Shown one piece after another: positions 17,713 through 28,700 of a stretch of DNA of 64,000 nucleotides. The notes under the pieces were generated by a model. It saw nothing but the letters and a program-made list of their open reading frames with translations, had not been told where the DNA came from and made no database searches. The stretch lies in NCBI GenBank assembly GCA_003327435.1, contig QOQV01000005.1:62001-126000 (forward strand), given 5' to 3'. Position numbers and translations under genes: made by a program. Numbering within the stretch: the first letter of the stretch is position 1; every line of letters begins with the position of its first letter. The stretch is from Ignavibacteriota bacterium (GTDB lineage Bacteria; Bacteroidota; Ignavibacteria; UBA10030; BY39).

Positions 17713-20700
17713 TTAATCAAGTTCAAAACCGAATAATACTCCAAAGTAAAATCGCCACTCTTTTCCGTATGTAACCATTTCTTTTCCATCTCTGACAATT
17801 TTGTTAAACTTATCGAAGCCGTAGGACGCATTGAAAAATATTCGTGTTGGAAAAGAGTACCAGGAAAAAGATTCCAATCTGAGTTCAAATCCAGCATCAC
17901 GTTTAAATCTCACATCTTTCAACTTACCGCCCGTCCAGGCATTACCGATGTCGGTGTAAATTGAGCCATAAAGTTTATCGAAATAAAGGTGTAATATTTT
18001 GAAATCTATTTTCGAAAAAATTGGGAAGCGGTATGTTAGGTTAGTATGGAAGTATTCGTTACCGCCCAATGAATAGAAGGGATATCCCTTCATTCCGGTT
18101 AACCCACCAATATAAAAATCAAAGAAATTATCGACTGGTGGACCGAGTATACTGCCAGTATTAATTTGAATCCCCAATGAATGTTTGCGAATTGGAAGTT
18201 TGAAATATTCTTTCCAGTTTAACTCAACACGGTGGAATTTGAAATAGTTGTATTTAGGAAGCAACATCCCATTCTTTACTTCATATTCACCTTCAGAGTT
18301 AAATTTATTGAATTCATAATCATACTTTAACTTAATTTTTCTGCCTATGGGATTTATTTCGCTTGTAGTCGAAGGAATTACACCGTCAAGAGATAGGGTT
18401 GAACTGAGTACATTTCCGACTAAATACAACTCGTTTGAACCTGGAATTAAAACTGGAGTGTCGTTAATTCGTAAAACAAAACTTTCGATACCTGCGCTAT
18501 AACGACTGTGTGAAAAACGAATTTCCCAATTTATATTTTCTTTAAATACCTTTTGTTGTAATACAATATCGGCTTGGAGTAAGTTATAATTTACATCCAC
18601 ACCTATTGAATCTTCAGGTAGAGTAATTTTTGATGATGCTTTTCGTGTAATATTGTAAACTTCCAGACTTGTTTTAGGTTCCAATCCTAGCTGATAAAAA
18701 AGTGGTAATTTACCTGAATAATCAAAAATTAAAAACAGGTCGCGTTCAAACTTTCTATTTATCGCAGCTCCAGCAAAAAGTCCAACTTTTTCCAGAACAT
18801 CCCGTGAAAAAGCATACATTCCTGGTTTTACAATATCAATACCTTTATTGCGAGGATTATAATTATCAACCCTGAACACAGGAACAAATGTTAAACTTGT
18901 AAAAATATTTTTGTATCGTCGACTTGTTTTGACATCGTACTTTGTATCATCGTAAAAATTCAGCTTTTGCCAATCGAACTCTACATTGTTTGATGCAGAC
19001 GCTAAATGCGAATATTTAGCAGGTATGACTTTTGTTTCTTTCACATAAAAAGAATTTTCTACTGGCTGAACATTTTTCATTAAAGCAATTTTGTAACCTG
19101 TGGATTGATAGGTTGCATACACTAACTCATTATTCTGATTGATACTGGGCATGAAAGCCCCACCTAAAACGTTTGTCAGTTGTGTTTTCTGTTTTGTCTC
19201 AAGATTATACTTATAAATATTAAAAATTCCGCTTTCATCAGAAGAATAAAGAATATTTTCCCCATCGATTGTGTAAGTAGCTGAGCGCGTATCTTCGGGA
19301 CCTGAGAAGATAAAATCTAATTCTTTAGTAACAATATCAATTATTGCGATATCCCTACCATCTTTAATTGAATAATCAAATATAATCTTCTCACCATCTG
19401 GAGACCATTTTGGATTATAAACCTGCTCACCATTTGAAAAATTCGTAAGTAAAATTTCTTCTTTTAATTCTTTTAAAGAATCATCATATAATGCAATTGC
19501 AAGATTGGTTGTACCATCTTTGTTAACCACATATGCGATTTGTTTGCCATCAGGTTTAATGGCAGGATAACTTGCTCTTCTGCCTTTTGTTATACGTATC
19601 TCTTTTTCAGTTTCTAAATCATAATAATAAATGTCGTAAACATTTGACCAATGTTTATTATCGCTGGTGTTCTTTGAATAAAATATTTTCTTTCCATCCG
19701 GTGACCAGCTCAAACTTGAGCGTACACCTTCTTTTAATTTCTTCTCCTGCTTTTTTTCTAAGTCATACACATAGAGAGAAGATAGAAAAAAGTAATCGGC
19801 TTCTTTGTTTGAAACATAAGCAACTTTTTTACCATCAGGAGAGAATGTTGGATAAAAATTTCCAAAACCAACATTTGCAATTTTTTCCCCCTCGACCAAA
19901 TTATTCTTTATTGATTGAACTCTCAGGTTATATTCCTCTTCTAAACTTTTTCGCCAGTCGTTGTACAAAGTTTTCCCATCGACACCTATGGCACGTTTTA
20001 TAGCACCATCAATACTGTATTCAGTCAAACTTGAAAGGTTTCTCGAAATTTCCACAACTTTATCGATGCCATATTTGTTCGCGATATAACTTACAAAAGC
20101 AAATCCAGCGTTGTATGAAGATTCGTTTCCCAAGCTTGTTTTACCAAATACCGACATTTCTTCCCAGCTCAACATATTTCCATCAAGTGCGTACATCCTT
20201 AGAATCATATCACGATGAGTATCCCAGAAATCATATTCCAATTCTGCTCGATTAAATTGAGCAGTGCCTTCAGCAAACCAGGCAGGCACCACAAAACCAG
20301 ATAATGGATAGGAGACAATAACATTTGGAAAACCGTACAAAACATCAGGTCTGCGTTCTGCTTCATAACCCAACCACTGGAAATAAAATGCTGGAATTCT
20401 TCTACCAAACTTCATCGATGTTTGAATTTGAATGATATGTGTAAATTCGTGAGTGAGCACATTGCGTAACCAGTTGTGAGTCCCCCTGAGATCAAAATCC
20501 ATTGAAGTTGCCCATATTTCAATTTTATTATCATAAAAATATGATGCACCATTTGAGTAATCATCATAATCTTTTATTATCCAGGATACTTTCTGATCCG
20601 GTTTGTGATTGTATAACGATGTAACTGGTTCATATATTTCTTCTGCGATTTTTGCAGTTAGCTGTGCTGTTCGCTCCGCACCTTTATGATAATGTACATA

Positions 20701-20811
20701 AAAATGTTCTGTCTCAATTGTATACCATTCCAGTTCAGGATGTGGTGCTTCTTCCTGCGCAGTAACAATTGTAACAAACAAAAATAAGAATAATAATTTA
20801 TGAAATTTCAT
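17713..20811 (-). CDS. Peptidase-MA / TolB propeller / outer-membrane barrel fusion
   Basis: The 1032-aa protein has a signal peptide, then a metallopeptidase-MA-like domain (about 25-290) with an intact zinc site: HEFTH in LTHEFTHIIQIQ and a downstream Glu in PAWFAEGTAQF. Residues ~310-590 are PD40/TolB propeller repeats (YPTFSPDGKKVAYVS, SLSWSPDGKKIFYS, YPAIKPDGKQIAYV, NPKWSPDGEKIIF). The C-terminal ~350 residues look like a BamA/surface-antigen (D15) beta barrel, ending in aromatic strands (WRFYFGVLFGFELD). It probably sits in the outer membrane with the protease and propeller in the periplasm. The substrate is unknown. It is flanked by a lipoprotein gene (5 bp) and a membrane-protein gene (15 bp). 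Confidence 0.88.
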   Translation of the reverse strand: MKFHKLLFLFLFVTIVTAQEEAPHPELEWYTIETEHFYVHYHKGAERTAQLTAKIAEEIYEPVTSLYNHKPDQKVSWIIKDYDDYSNGASYFYDNKIEIWATSMDFDLRGTHNWLRNVLTHEFTHIIQIQTSMKFGRRIPAFYFQWLGYEAERRPDVLYGFPNVIVSYPLSGFVVPAWFAEGTAQFNRAELEYDFWDTHRDMILRMYALDGNMLSWEEMSVFGKTSLGNESSYNAGFAFVSYIANKYGIDKVVEISRNLSSLTEYSIDGAIKRAIGVDGKTLYNDWRKSLEEEYNLRVQSIKNNLVEGEKIANVGFGNFYPTFSPDGKKVAYVSNKEADYFFLSSLYVYDLEKKQEKKLKEGVRSSLSWSPDGKKIFYSKNTSDNKHWSNVYDIYYYDLETEKEIRITKGRRASYPAIKPDGKQIAYVVNKDGTTNLAIALYDDSLKELKEEILLTNFSNGEQVYNPKWSPDGEKIIFDYSIKDGRDIAIIDIVTKELDFIFSGPEDTRSATYTIDGENILYSSDESGIFNIYKYNLETKQKTQLTNVLGGAFMPSINQNNELVYATYQSTGYKIALMKNVQPVENSFYVKETKVIPAKYSHLASASNNVEFDWQKLNFYDDTKYDVKTSRRYKNIFTSLTFVPVFRVDNYNPRNKGIDIVKPGMYAFSRDVLEKVGLFAGAAINRKFERDLFLIFDYSGKLPLFYQLGLEPKTSLEVYNITRKASSKITLPEDSIGVDVNYNLLQADIVLQQKVFKENINWEIRFSHSRYSAGIESFVLRINDTPVLIPGSNELYLVGNVLSSTLSLDGVIPSTTSEINPIGRKIKLKYDYEFNKFNSEGEYEVKNGMLLPKYNYFKFHRVELNWKEYFKLPIRKHSLGIQINTGSILGPPVDNFFDFYIGGLTGMKGYPFYSLGGNEYFHTNLTYRFPIFSKIDFKILHLYFDKLYGSIYTDIGNAWTGGKLKDVRFKRDAGFELRLESFSWYSFPTRIFFNASYGFDKFNKIVRDGKEMVTYGKEWRFYFGVLFGFELD

Positions 20812-20816
20812 TTTTT

Positions 20817-21470
20817 CTATAGTGTTATACTAACTTTTGTGACTTTATTTATGTTCAAACTCACATAACCTCTTTTGATTATGTTTTTGTATTCAAGTTC
20901 CAGTAGAACTGTTTCAACAATTTTATAAGTGCCAATGTATCTGTTCAGGTAATCGTATCTATCATAAACTTTTCCTATGGGCAAGTTTTCATTAAATATA
21001 AAAAACTCACCTTTTTTGTTGCTTTCTGCTGTTTTGTTACCTTCAATTACAATAGGATATTCTTTTACCTGCTGGTTATTAAAATAAATAACCACTTTAT
21101 AATAGCCTGATGGTACAAAATTGTTTGAATCAATTTCACCATCCCAGTTGTATCTGGGAACTGGTCCAACTGGTAGGTTACCTGTAAAAATGTTGGCTAC
21201 AAATTCATTTCTAATATTCAGAACATCAACGCTAACATTAATATTTGGATCTGAAATGTACAACGGCACCGTGTCAAGAGGTATGGATGAAATTTTTATT
21301 TTATCGTACGACAGGTAAACTTTAACGCTTTCAATTGGGTTACCGCTCGCATCCGTTACAAAACCATTAATCTGGTAGCCAGAAATATTCTGTTCTTCTT
21401 CGACTGGTATTATTTCCCTGCACCCAAAAAAGGTTATTGAAAAGCAAATAAAAAATAATCTTAAGAACAT
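20817..21470 (-). CDS. Lipoprotein with carboxypeptidase-regulatory-like domain
   Basis: The 217-aa protein has a lipobox (SITFFGC, Cys 17). A beta-sandwich of the carboxypeptidase-regulatory type follows (GFVTDASGNPIESVKVYLS, about 35-53), then a FlgD-like segment (YNWDGEIDSNNFVPSGYYKVVIYF, ~120-145). It is likely anchored to the outer membrane. Its start lies 2 bp after the M6-like gene and its end 5 bp before the barrel fusion gene, so the three are probably made together, perhaps as an envelope complex. Its specific role is unknown. Confidence 0.8.
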   Translation of the reverse strand: MFLRLFFICFSITFFGCREIIPVEEEQNISGYQINGFVTDASGNPIESVKVYLSYDKIKISSIPLDTVPLYISDPNINVSVDVLNIRNEFVANIFTGNLPVGPVPRYNWDGEIDSNNFVPSGYYKVVIYFNNQQVKEYPIVIEGNKTAESNKKGEFFIFNENLPIGKVYDRYDYLNRYIGTYKIVETVLLELEYKNIIKRGYVSLNINKVTKVSITL

Positions 21471-21472
21471 AT

Positions 21473-24400
21473 CTATTTGATAACAGCAATTTTTATTAGA
21501 GTAGCATTTTTATTTGAACTACTTTCCGCATTTATGTGTGCATAATAAATTCCACTTTGAATGTTCGAGACATTCCATACGACTTCGTTATCTATTCCAC
21601 CTGTAGCGTTAGTTTTAATTTCATCAACAAGTGTTCCTGATACATCAAATATTTTAATTGTAATGATAGAATTTTCACTCACATAAAAGCGTATGTTCGT
21701 TTCGTTTCCATAAACTGGATTAGGCCAGTTGTAAGCACGATTTGATGGCAAATACTCGCTTATCGGAGAACCTATCAATTCTGAATCATCAAAAGAGGAA
21801 TGGAGGATGTCTCTCTTGAAATTTCCCCACAATAGATTTTTGGATTCAGGTAATTGCCAGGTGTACAGATCACCATCAGAATTCGTTAAAACCAAAATAG
21901 CACCGGAATCATTCTCTCTACTCGACAAACCTAAATGACTCATCGCACCTGTGCTTGCTGAATATGGAAAACCGCTTACATACTTACCACTTGCTGAATA
22001 TGCCGCTATCAAATTATTTTTGCAGGCAACAAGCACATCTAAAACATCATCGCCGTTAATATCTGCAACGATAGGAGAACTTACCGCAGTGTCAGGCAGT
22101 GTTATAGGGAAATTATCTAAGGTTACACCTTCATAATTAAATGCATACAATTTATTACCAGCACTTATAATTAAATCTCTTGTTCCGTTTTTATCAACAT
22201 CAGAAATTGCAAACCCTATTATATTTACATCTGATATTTTTAGATATTTAGATTTAATATTTTCCAGATCGCATACTACAAAATCAGAACCATTTTGTTC
22301 AACAGATACCACAAAATCATTATGCAGCTGACTTCGCTTACCAGAAAATAGAGACCATTTATCTGATGATTTTGATAGTTTAAAACCTGTGTTCTCCGAG
22401 AAAATTTTTAATGAATCAGCTGATACAACTAAGATATACTTATCAGAAATTGCAATATCACTAATTTTTGAGCTGGTAATTTTATTTGATACACCTTCAT
22501 AAACACTAAGAATGCTTCTGATTATATGAAGATTTCCATTGTGATCACCTGCATATATAATTACCGGTGTAATTAACGAGGGTGATAAAGACACTGAAGC
22601 TGGTGTAGTAATCGTTGCATTGGTTTTATATTCATAAACAACAAATATCGAATCATATATTTCATCAGAATTAAAATCTTGAGCATTTAAGATTAAGATT
22701 GAACTATCCGAGGTGAGTACGAAATTTTCATTTTCAAACGCAGACAACGGATATTTTCCCCCTGCAGGGAAAAACAGTCCATTCGAATTTCTTGTAGCAC
22801 TTTTCCCATCAACAAAAAAAGCAAACACTGAATCACCATTTGTGATAAATATTTTATCTCTAAAAACCTGTGGTGGATGTGGAACACTTTTGAAATTAAC
22901 TGCTTTTAAAACTCTTGCAATAGGTTTGATGACATCGCTTCCAAAATAAACTTCTGAAGTCATTACTGGAGAGCGTTCTGAAAAATTTTTAATTGTGATG
23001 TGTGTTTGAGCAAAATCATTACTAAGAGTGTTTGGGAAAGTTTTGCTGGAAAACTCGTTTTTATACACAGGAGCGGAATTATCCTTAAACCAGAAATCCA
23101 AACTTGTTCCGTCTTCACTTCCTGAACCTGGACTTAAAAATCCATATGATTGTCCGATGTCCTGTGAACCATCTGCTTCTTCGAGGTCAACACCCCGTCG
23201 CTTCGGATCAGCGTTAATTGTATTTGATGCTATATTTTGCTCAATTACATTTTCATCAATGTGCCAGATTAAAATACCTCCATCAAAAAATCTTCCATCC
23301 TTGGTAACTCCACCCGGTAAACTCCAATCGGGTTCATCAATATCAATCAAAGTTCCAAATATTTCCGATTGATTGAGATAGTTGAATTTATCTGTGTCGT
23401 ACTGAAAAGTTTTTTGTATCGTGATTCCGTTATGTATAAAAGTGACCTTAGCACCATCTCTATTAGCATCTCTACTTCGATTTTCAATTAAATAATATTC
23501 TTTAGAATTAATATTCACTTTAAATATTGTATCTGGAGAAGAAAAACCAACAGCTGGTAAATTTAATACTGCATTTGAATCCACTTCTACAATCTTTAAA
23601 AATCCCAAATTGTATTTTTTTTCTAAGAAATATTTTTCCCATGCTGAGGGTTCTGGTGGAAATAATCCATTCCAGCTGAACATTGATTGTCCATCCATCA
23701 AACCAAATCTTCCAATCGCCGTTCGACCCGTCCTGGTGTTGAATAAATCTGGCAATCCAAGATAACTTCCAAAAGTACCAGTCAATATCCCATTGATACT
23801 TAGTTGAAGCAAAGTTGTTCCACCTACGGTGGAAATTTTTCTGTTTTCAGTTGAGGGAATAACCAAACTGTTCTTAATGAAAAAGTTACCGTTTTTAACT
23901 CTCACACCTTCATAATCATAGCCAAATATCTGTTTAAGATTATTAAGATTCATATAAAGAGTTGGAATATCATAAGGTGTTGGATCATATCCATAAATAC
24001 TCGTTAAATCTACATCTCTACCTGTTCCTGCATGAAATATTATAAAGGCATCGAATGTTTCAAACGGGAAATTCGGATAGAGTGAATCCACAATTTTCCA
24101 GGTATCCTCTATCAAATAACCAATTTCGGAAAAAGTTGTGCTTTTCTTGGGTGGACTATAATACTTCATCTGATTCGGTAGTTGAAAAATACTATCTAAG
24201 ATGTGATAATCGATTATTATTTTATTGTTCGTAACTTTTTTCCAATAATTTTTTAAGAACAGTAAATGATTTTCAAAATAATTTTTGCTGTGAGGTGGAG
24301 AATCAATTATTGAATCGGGACTGGAAAGATTAAATTTGCCGTTACCTGTTGTTCTATCGTCATTGTCTTCCACGAATTCCACCATTACTGCAAGTACTTT

Positions 24401-24562
24401 TACTGTATCAATTTTTGTAACGGTAGTTAAATTCGATAAATGAAATGAATCATCCCTCGATGAAATTTTCAAGGGATGATTCAAATCATAGAGAATTTGA
24501 GAAATAGAAATATAAGAAACGAGTGTTGCAAGTATAATTGCAAACAGGAGTTTATTTTTCAT
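21473..24562 (-). CDS. M6-like pseudoprotease, T9SS cargo
   Basis: The 1029-aa protein has a signal peptide and an M6 (immune-inhibitor-A-like) protease fold in residues ~50-430. Landmarks are VKVLAVMVEF, FDAFIIFHAGTGRD, SYLGLPDLF and the Met-turn-like GLMDGQSMF. The zinc motif expected before LGLPDL (HEFGH) reads GTFGS: both zinc histidines and the catalytic Glu are replaced, so it is probably inactive as a protease. A propeller-like region (about 560-930, with FG-GAP-like DVDKNGTRDLIIS and DINGDDVLDVLVA) follows, then a T9SS sorting domain (NWPNPVYGNETNIRFYV to IQSGIYYAHI). It lies directly downstream of porV. Confidence 0.85.
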   Translation of the reverse strand: MKNKLLFAIILATLVSYISISQILYDLNHPLKISSRDDSFHLSNLTTVTKIDTVKVLAVMVEFVEDNDDRTTGNGKFNLSSPDSIIDSPPHSKNYFENHLLFLKNYWKKVTNNKIIIDYHILDSIFQLPNQMKYYSPPKKSTTFSEIGYLIEDTWKIVDSLYPNFPFETFDAFIIFHAGTGRDVDLTSIYGYDPTPYDIPTLYMNLNNLKQIFGYDYEGVRVKNGNFFIKNSLVIPSTENRKISTVGGTTLLQLSINGILTGTFGSYLGLPDLFNTRTGRTAIGRFGLMDGQSMFSWNGLFPPEPSAWEKYFLEKKYNLGFLKIVEVDSNAVLNLPAVGFSSPDTIFKVNINSKEYYLIENRSRDANRDGAKVTFIHNGITIQKTFQYDTDKFNYLNQSEIFGTLIDIDEPDWSLPGGVTKDGRFFDGGILIWHIDENVIEQNIASNTINADPKRRGVDLEEADGSQDIGQSYGFLSPGSGSEDGTSLDFWFKDNSAPVYKNEFSSKTFPNTLSNDFAQTHITIKNFSERSPVMTSEVYFGSDVIKPIARVLKAVNFKSVPHPPQVFRDKIFITNGDSVFAFFVDGKSATRNSNGLFFPAGGKYPLSAFENENFVLTSDSSILILNAQDFNSDEIYDSIFVVYEYKTNATITTPASVSLSPSLITPVIIYAGDHNGNLHIIRSILSVYEGVSNKITSSKISDIAISDKYILVVSADSLKIFSENTGFKLSKSSDKWSLFSGKRSQLHNDFVVSVEQNGSDFVVCDLENIKSKYLKISDVNIIGFAISDVDKNGTRDLIISAGNKLYAFNYEGVTLDNFPITLPDTAVSSPIVADINGDDVLDVLVACKNNLIAAYSASGKYVSGFPYSASTGAMSHLGLSSRENDSGAILVLTNSDGDLYTWQLPESKNLLWGNFKRDILHSSFDDSELIGSPISEYLPSNRAYNWPNPVYGNETNIRFYVSENSIITIKIFDVSGTLVDEIKTNATGGIDNEVVWNVSNIQSGIYYAHINAESSSNKNATLIKIAVIK

Positions 24563-24585
24563 TATAATTTTGTTCTAATGATAAT

Positions 24586-25686
24586 TCAGTTGAGAAAACC
24601 CCAGTTAATTAAGAGCGTAAAGCGTAATGTTTCTGAAAGTGGATGATTTTCTTCGATAGCAGAAAGATAACTGAAATCAAAGCCGTAAATATCGTATCTG
24701 ATTCCTGCGCCGAAGGTTAAGAATTTTCTGTTTCCAAAACTGGGATCCTCATAGAAGTATCCGAATCTAATTGCAACTAGTTTAGGTGAACCATACCAGT
24801 ATTCGAGTCCAGCACCGATCGTTACTTTTCTCAATCCCGTGCCATCACCCCAGGCAGAAAATATTGCTTTGAAAGCATTATCTGATGTACCATCTGAATA
24901 ACGGCGAACGAGCGTTCTCTGGAAATCCACATTTGCCATAATATTGTTAAATTCGCTTTTCAAGATATTAAAGCCAAGACCAAGTCGCAGATTGGTGGGA
25001 AGCGGATCAGCTTGAGCTTCGTCGATATAGACAACTTTTGGACCTAAATTAGCGAGGTTAACACCAATGTTCATATCAGTAAGAAATTCACCATCCAGCA
25101 GTGGCTGTTTATAAAGAGCGCCAATATCGAAACTAAATGTATTGGCTATGCCTTTTCCCTGCTCTTCCTCGGTTCCGAATGGAGCCAGAGCACTGCGTAT
25201 AAAGCGAAGGTTTACACCAAGACCTAAATTTTCCATAACTTTGGTTGCATAACCTCCAGTAATTGCAAATTCATACGCTTTAAATCTACCGACTTCTTCC
25301 GGTCCACTGGATAAAGTTTTAATGAATTCACCAAGGTTAAGATAAATGATATTTGCTCCGATGGTACCTCCGAGTGCATCGAAAGAACCCTTGTAGCCCA
25401 GATATTCATAGAACAGATCCGACATAGCAAACTGAGGTAGCCAGTTAGCATGTGTTAAGCTAATCTCCTGACCAGTTTGGAAAGCCAGACCAGCTGGATT
25501 CCAGAAAATTGCCGAAGCATCATCAGCTAAACCAGTACCGGATTCACCCATACCACTTGCTCTTGAATTAGGAGCAATTAATAGAAATGGCACAGCTGAT
25601 TCACCCTGAGAATAAACTGAATCGCTAAGAATAATTCCAAATACCATAACCATTAAAATAATTGCTTTGATTGATAAGCGTTTCAT
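24586..25686 (-). CDS. porV: PorV-like T9SS outer-membrane protein
   Basis: This is a beta-barrel protein of the PorV/PorQ (FadL-related) family. After the signal peptide comes the family hallmark PFLLIAPNSRASGMGESGTGLADDASAIFWNPAGLA, with further barrel strands to the end. In T9SS, PorV binds the C-terminal domains of cargo and delivers them to the PorU sortase. I chose the ATG at 25686 because AAAGGAT lies 7 nt upstream and the signal peptide MKRLSIKAIILMVMVFG begins there; a longer frame to 25749 has no such site. It lies about 70 bp after porU, which fits the PorU-PorV attachment complex. Confidence 0.9.
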   Translation of the reverse strand: MKRLSIKAIILMVMVFGIILSDSVYSQGESAVPFLLIAPNSRASGMGESGTGLADDASAIFWNPAGLAFQTGQEISLTHANWLPQFAMSDLFYEYLGYKGSFDALGGTIGANIIYLNLGEFIKTLSSGPEEVGRFKAYEFAITGGYATKVMENLGLGVNLRFIRSALAPFGTEEEQGKGIANTFSFDIGALYKQPLLDGEFLTDMNIGVNLANLGPKVVYIDEAQADPLPTNLRLGLGFNILKSEFNNIMANVDFQRTLVRRYSDGTSDNAFKAIFSAWGDGTGLRKVTIGAGLEYWYGSPKLVAIRFGYFYEDPSFGNRKFLTFGAGIRYDIYGFDFSYLSAIEENHPLSETLRFTLLINWGFLN

Positions 25687-25755
25687 TGTTTTATCCTTTA
25701 ATTTTGACACATTGTTATTTAATTTAAAATCTTTATTGATTAATAGCAAAATTCT

Positions 25756-28700
25756 TTATCTCATAATTGATAATTTTTGAATAGCTTCAGTTGAGAACCG
25801 TCCGTCTTGAGTTTTTACAATAACTTTATATAAATATACACCATTAGCCAATTTTCCACCTTCTCGATCTCTTCCATCCCATTCAATTCTAACAAAATTT
25901 TCATGAACACCATATTTACGAATAAAATTCAATAATCTTCCAGCTACCGAAAAAATTTTTATTTCAACATCCACAGGAACGATTTGATTTTGATAAAATG
26001 TGAAAAATGTATTTTCAGAAAATGGATTAGGATAATTATAGACATCGCTTATCATCAACCCCTGGCCTGACACAACATTAAATATTGTTGAACTAACGGA
26101 TGCGTTGTTATAAACATCCCATGCACGGATTTTAATTGTATGAGAACCAATACTTAATCTACCAAACTGATATTCAATTATTCCTTCTTGATAACTATCT
26201 AATTTACTCGAATAATAAGGATTAAGATTTATACTTTCAGTTTGCTCATCTAACCAGGCTTCAATTCGATGGCCAATTCCAGTTCCTGTGGAATTTATTC
26301 CCGATTCATCTTTTAAATCAACAATTAGAAGCGGAGATTCAGGAACCACATCACCCGGTCTGAATGTACGATCTCGGAAATATATTTTTATTTCTGGTCC
26401 TTCGTTATCAACTGTAGCAGTCGTATCAGTACCATCAATTTTAAAACTTTCTGTAAATCCCATACCATCTGTTTGAGGATTTGAGAAATATACAGTTATC
26501 CTTCCATTTAATGTATCGTACGAAATATCTTTTGGGATGATAAAAGTTGTATTAAACCTACTATTTGAGATTGAACTCTTTCCATTAAATATAACACCGC
26601 CGGGAATTATATAAGTAAAATTATACCAATCCTTGAGAGTTATTTTTTTACTTGCATCATAGACAACCACCTGAGCTGTAGCCGAAAAATCTGGATCGAC
26701 TGCATTGACACGACCTGTTAGCTGAATTTTTTGCAATGCTTTTACACTAACTGAATTGTTTGTTGGTATTCCATTTATTGAATCAACTGATGAATACAAT
26801 TCAGGAAGTGCAAGGCGTGTCGAGGGATCTCCAAGTAGAAAATATTTTTTATCATTATCGGATCTATAAATTTGTTTAGTTCTATAAATTCCGTCTCCAA
26901 GTCGGGTTGATTGTATACTGTTATCTGGATTTAGTTTAAAAATTTGTCTGAAGAGTTCAATATTCATCTGTCTATTAGGTGCAGCATAAACAGCTCTTGT
27001 TGCAGAAAATACACCGATAGCTCCTGAATTTGGATAATTCACAAGTATTTCCCCTCCACTTTGATCACCGATTCCATCAAACTGTGAGAAATTACAGGTT
27101 GCAGCAATCAAATAAAAATATTTGCCTCCGTTTTTAAGTGAAGGAAAATCTGTTTCTCTTACAAATACCTGCTCATGAGTCCAGAGTCGTGGATTACCAT
27201 GGCCGGAAAAATTAATTATTAGTGTTCCTTCGTCTATTTGGCGAACAATTGCTTCATTCACGGCAGGTTTTCGACGTCCAGTTGCAGTAACAACCGTAGG
27301 ATAAGCACCCAAATAAATTTTTCTTTTTTCAATCGAATTTGGTGTAACAGCTGCAACATCTTCTGCCTGAGCGGTATGGAATATTCCATCATTCTCATTT
27401 GGTCCTGCAAGATCATCATCGCCAATATATGTAACGCGCATTTTCCAGGGATCAAACTTGGGATTTTTCTCATACTCTATTATTTTATCAACCAACCCAT
27501 TGGCTTCCGTAACTGAGCGCACAGCCAATCTGCCAATGGCAAGTGAAATCCTATTTGTGTTATCAAAAATTACATAATTATCATCTGAGGAATAAGATTC
27601 TATATCAATAAACGATTCTGTCGTTTCCCAGGGTGGTATCCAGTTTTGCGAAGCTGATGTTGTAATTCGTTTATAATCAAAATCTCCATCACCAAATAGT
27701 AACACATATTTTAATGCATTATTTGGGATGGCGTTGTAAGCATATTTTAGAAAATTTCTGATAGCCATTGGAGAAGGAATACCACCACCAAATTCATTGT
27801 AAACTTCATCAACATCAACGACTAATGTTTTCAGTTTGTTTTTTTCAAAACTCTCCCGATGATTTTTTAACCTATCTGCTGCATTTTTAAAATCCCTGTG
27901 CGCGATTATTATAAACTCTATTGGTTCACCGGATGTAACAGCCCCATGAATATTTTGATTATTAACACGCACAATATCAGAAACATTTTTATAACCATTT
28001 TTACCGATAACAAATATTTCCCTCGGTACTCCTGTAATTCCTTGAATCTGAAACGAAATCGCATTTCCCACAATATCTGATGTTGTAATAATTTTTACAT
28101 TATCAAGATCTGTTACATCAAAAATTTGAACATCGTTTGATGAAAATCCTTCTATTTTATATTTTAATACGGTATTTGTATCATGCGTGTGAAAATCAAA
28201 GAAATCATTCAGAGCTACAAGATTTCGGCTGTAGAATATTTCATACCAATCAAGGTATCCGATACCTGATGGATTATTGCTCGTGAAATATAATTTCAAT
28301 TCGCTCCTTGGTTCTGTAAAATTCGGGATAAAAGAAGTGTTCAACTGAGCAAACTTTGCCTGGGGATCACTGTAACTACCAATGAATGTTCCTGTAATTG
28401 TTGCATTTCCAATAATTTGACTGTGCTCGTAAACTGTAAAATAGGATTGTTGTAAATGGGCACGTGCTGCTAATCGAATTTTATATTCAATTTTTTCCTG
28501 AGGATTTAATGCAGGTAATGCTATTACATATGTCATAGAATTTCCCACACTGAAAGGTTGCCCTAACCATTCAATCCCTGAACCTAAAATATTGATTTTA
28601 TCATCTTCTCTGAATGTTTTTCCAAGAACAGTAACTGGTTGAAAGTATTCTGTAACATTCAACGATGGAATTGTATACATCCTTTTACCATTTTCTCCAC

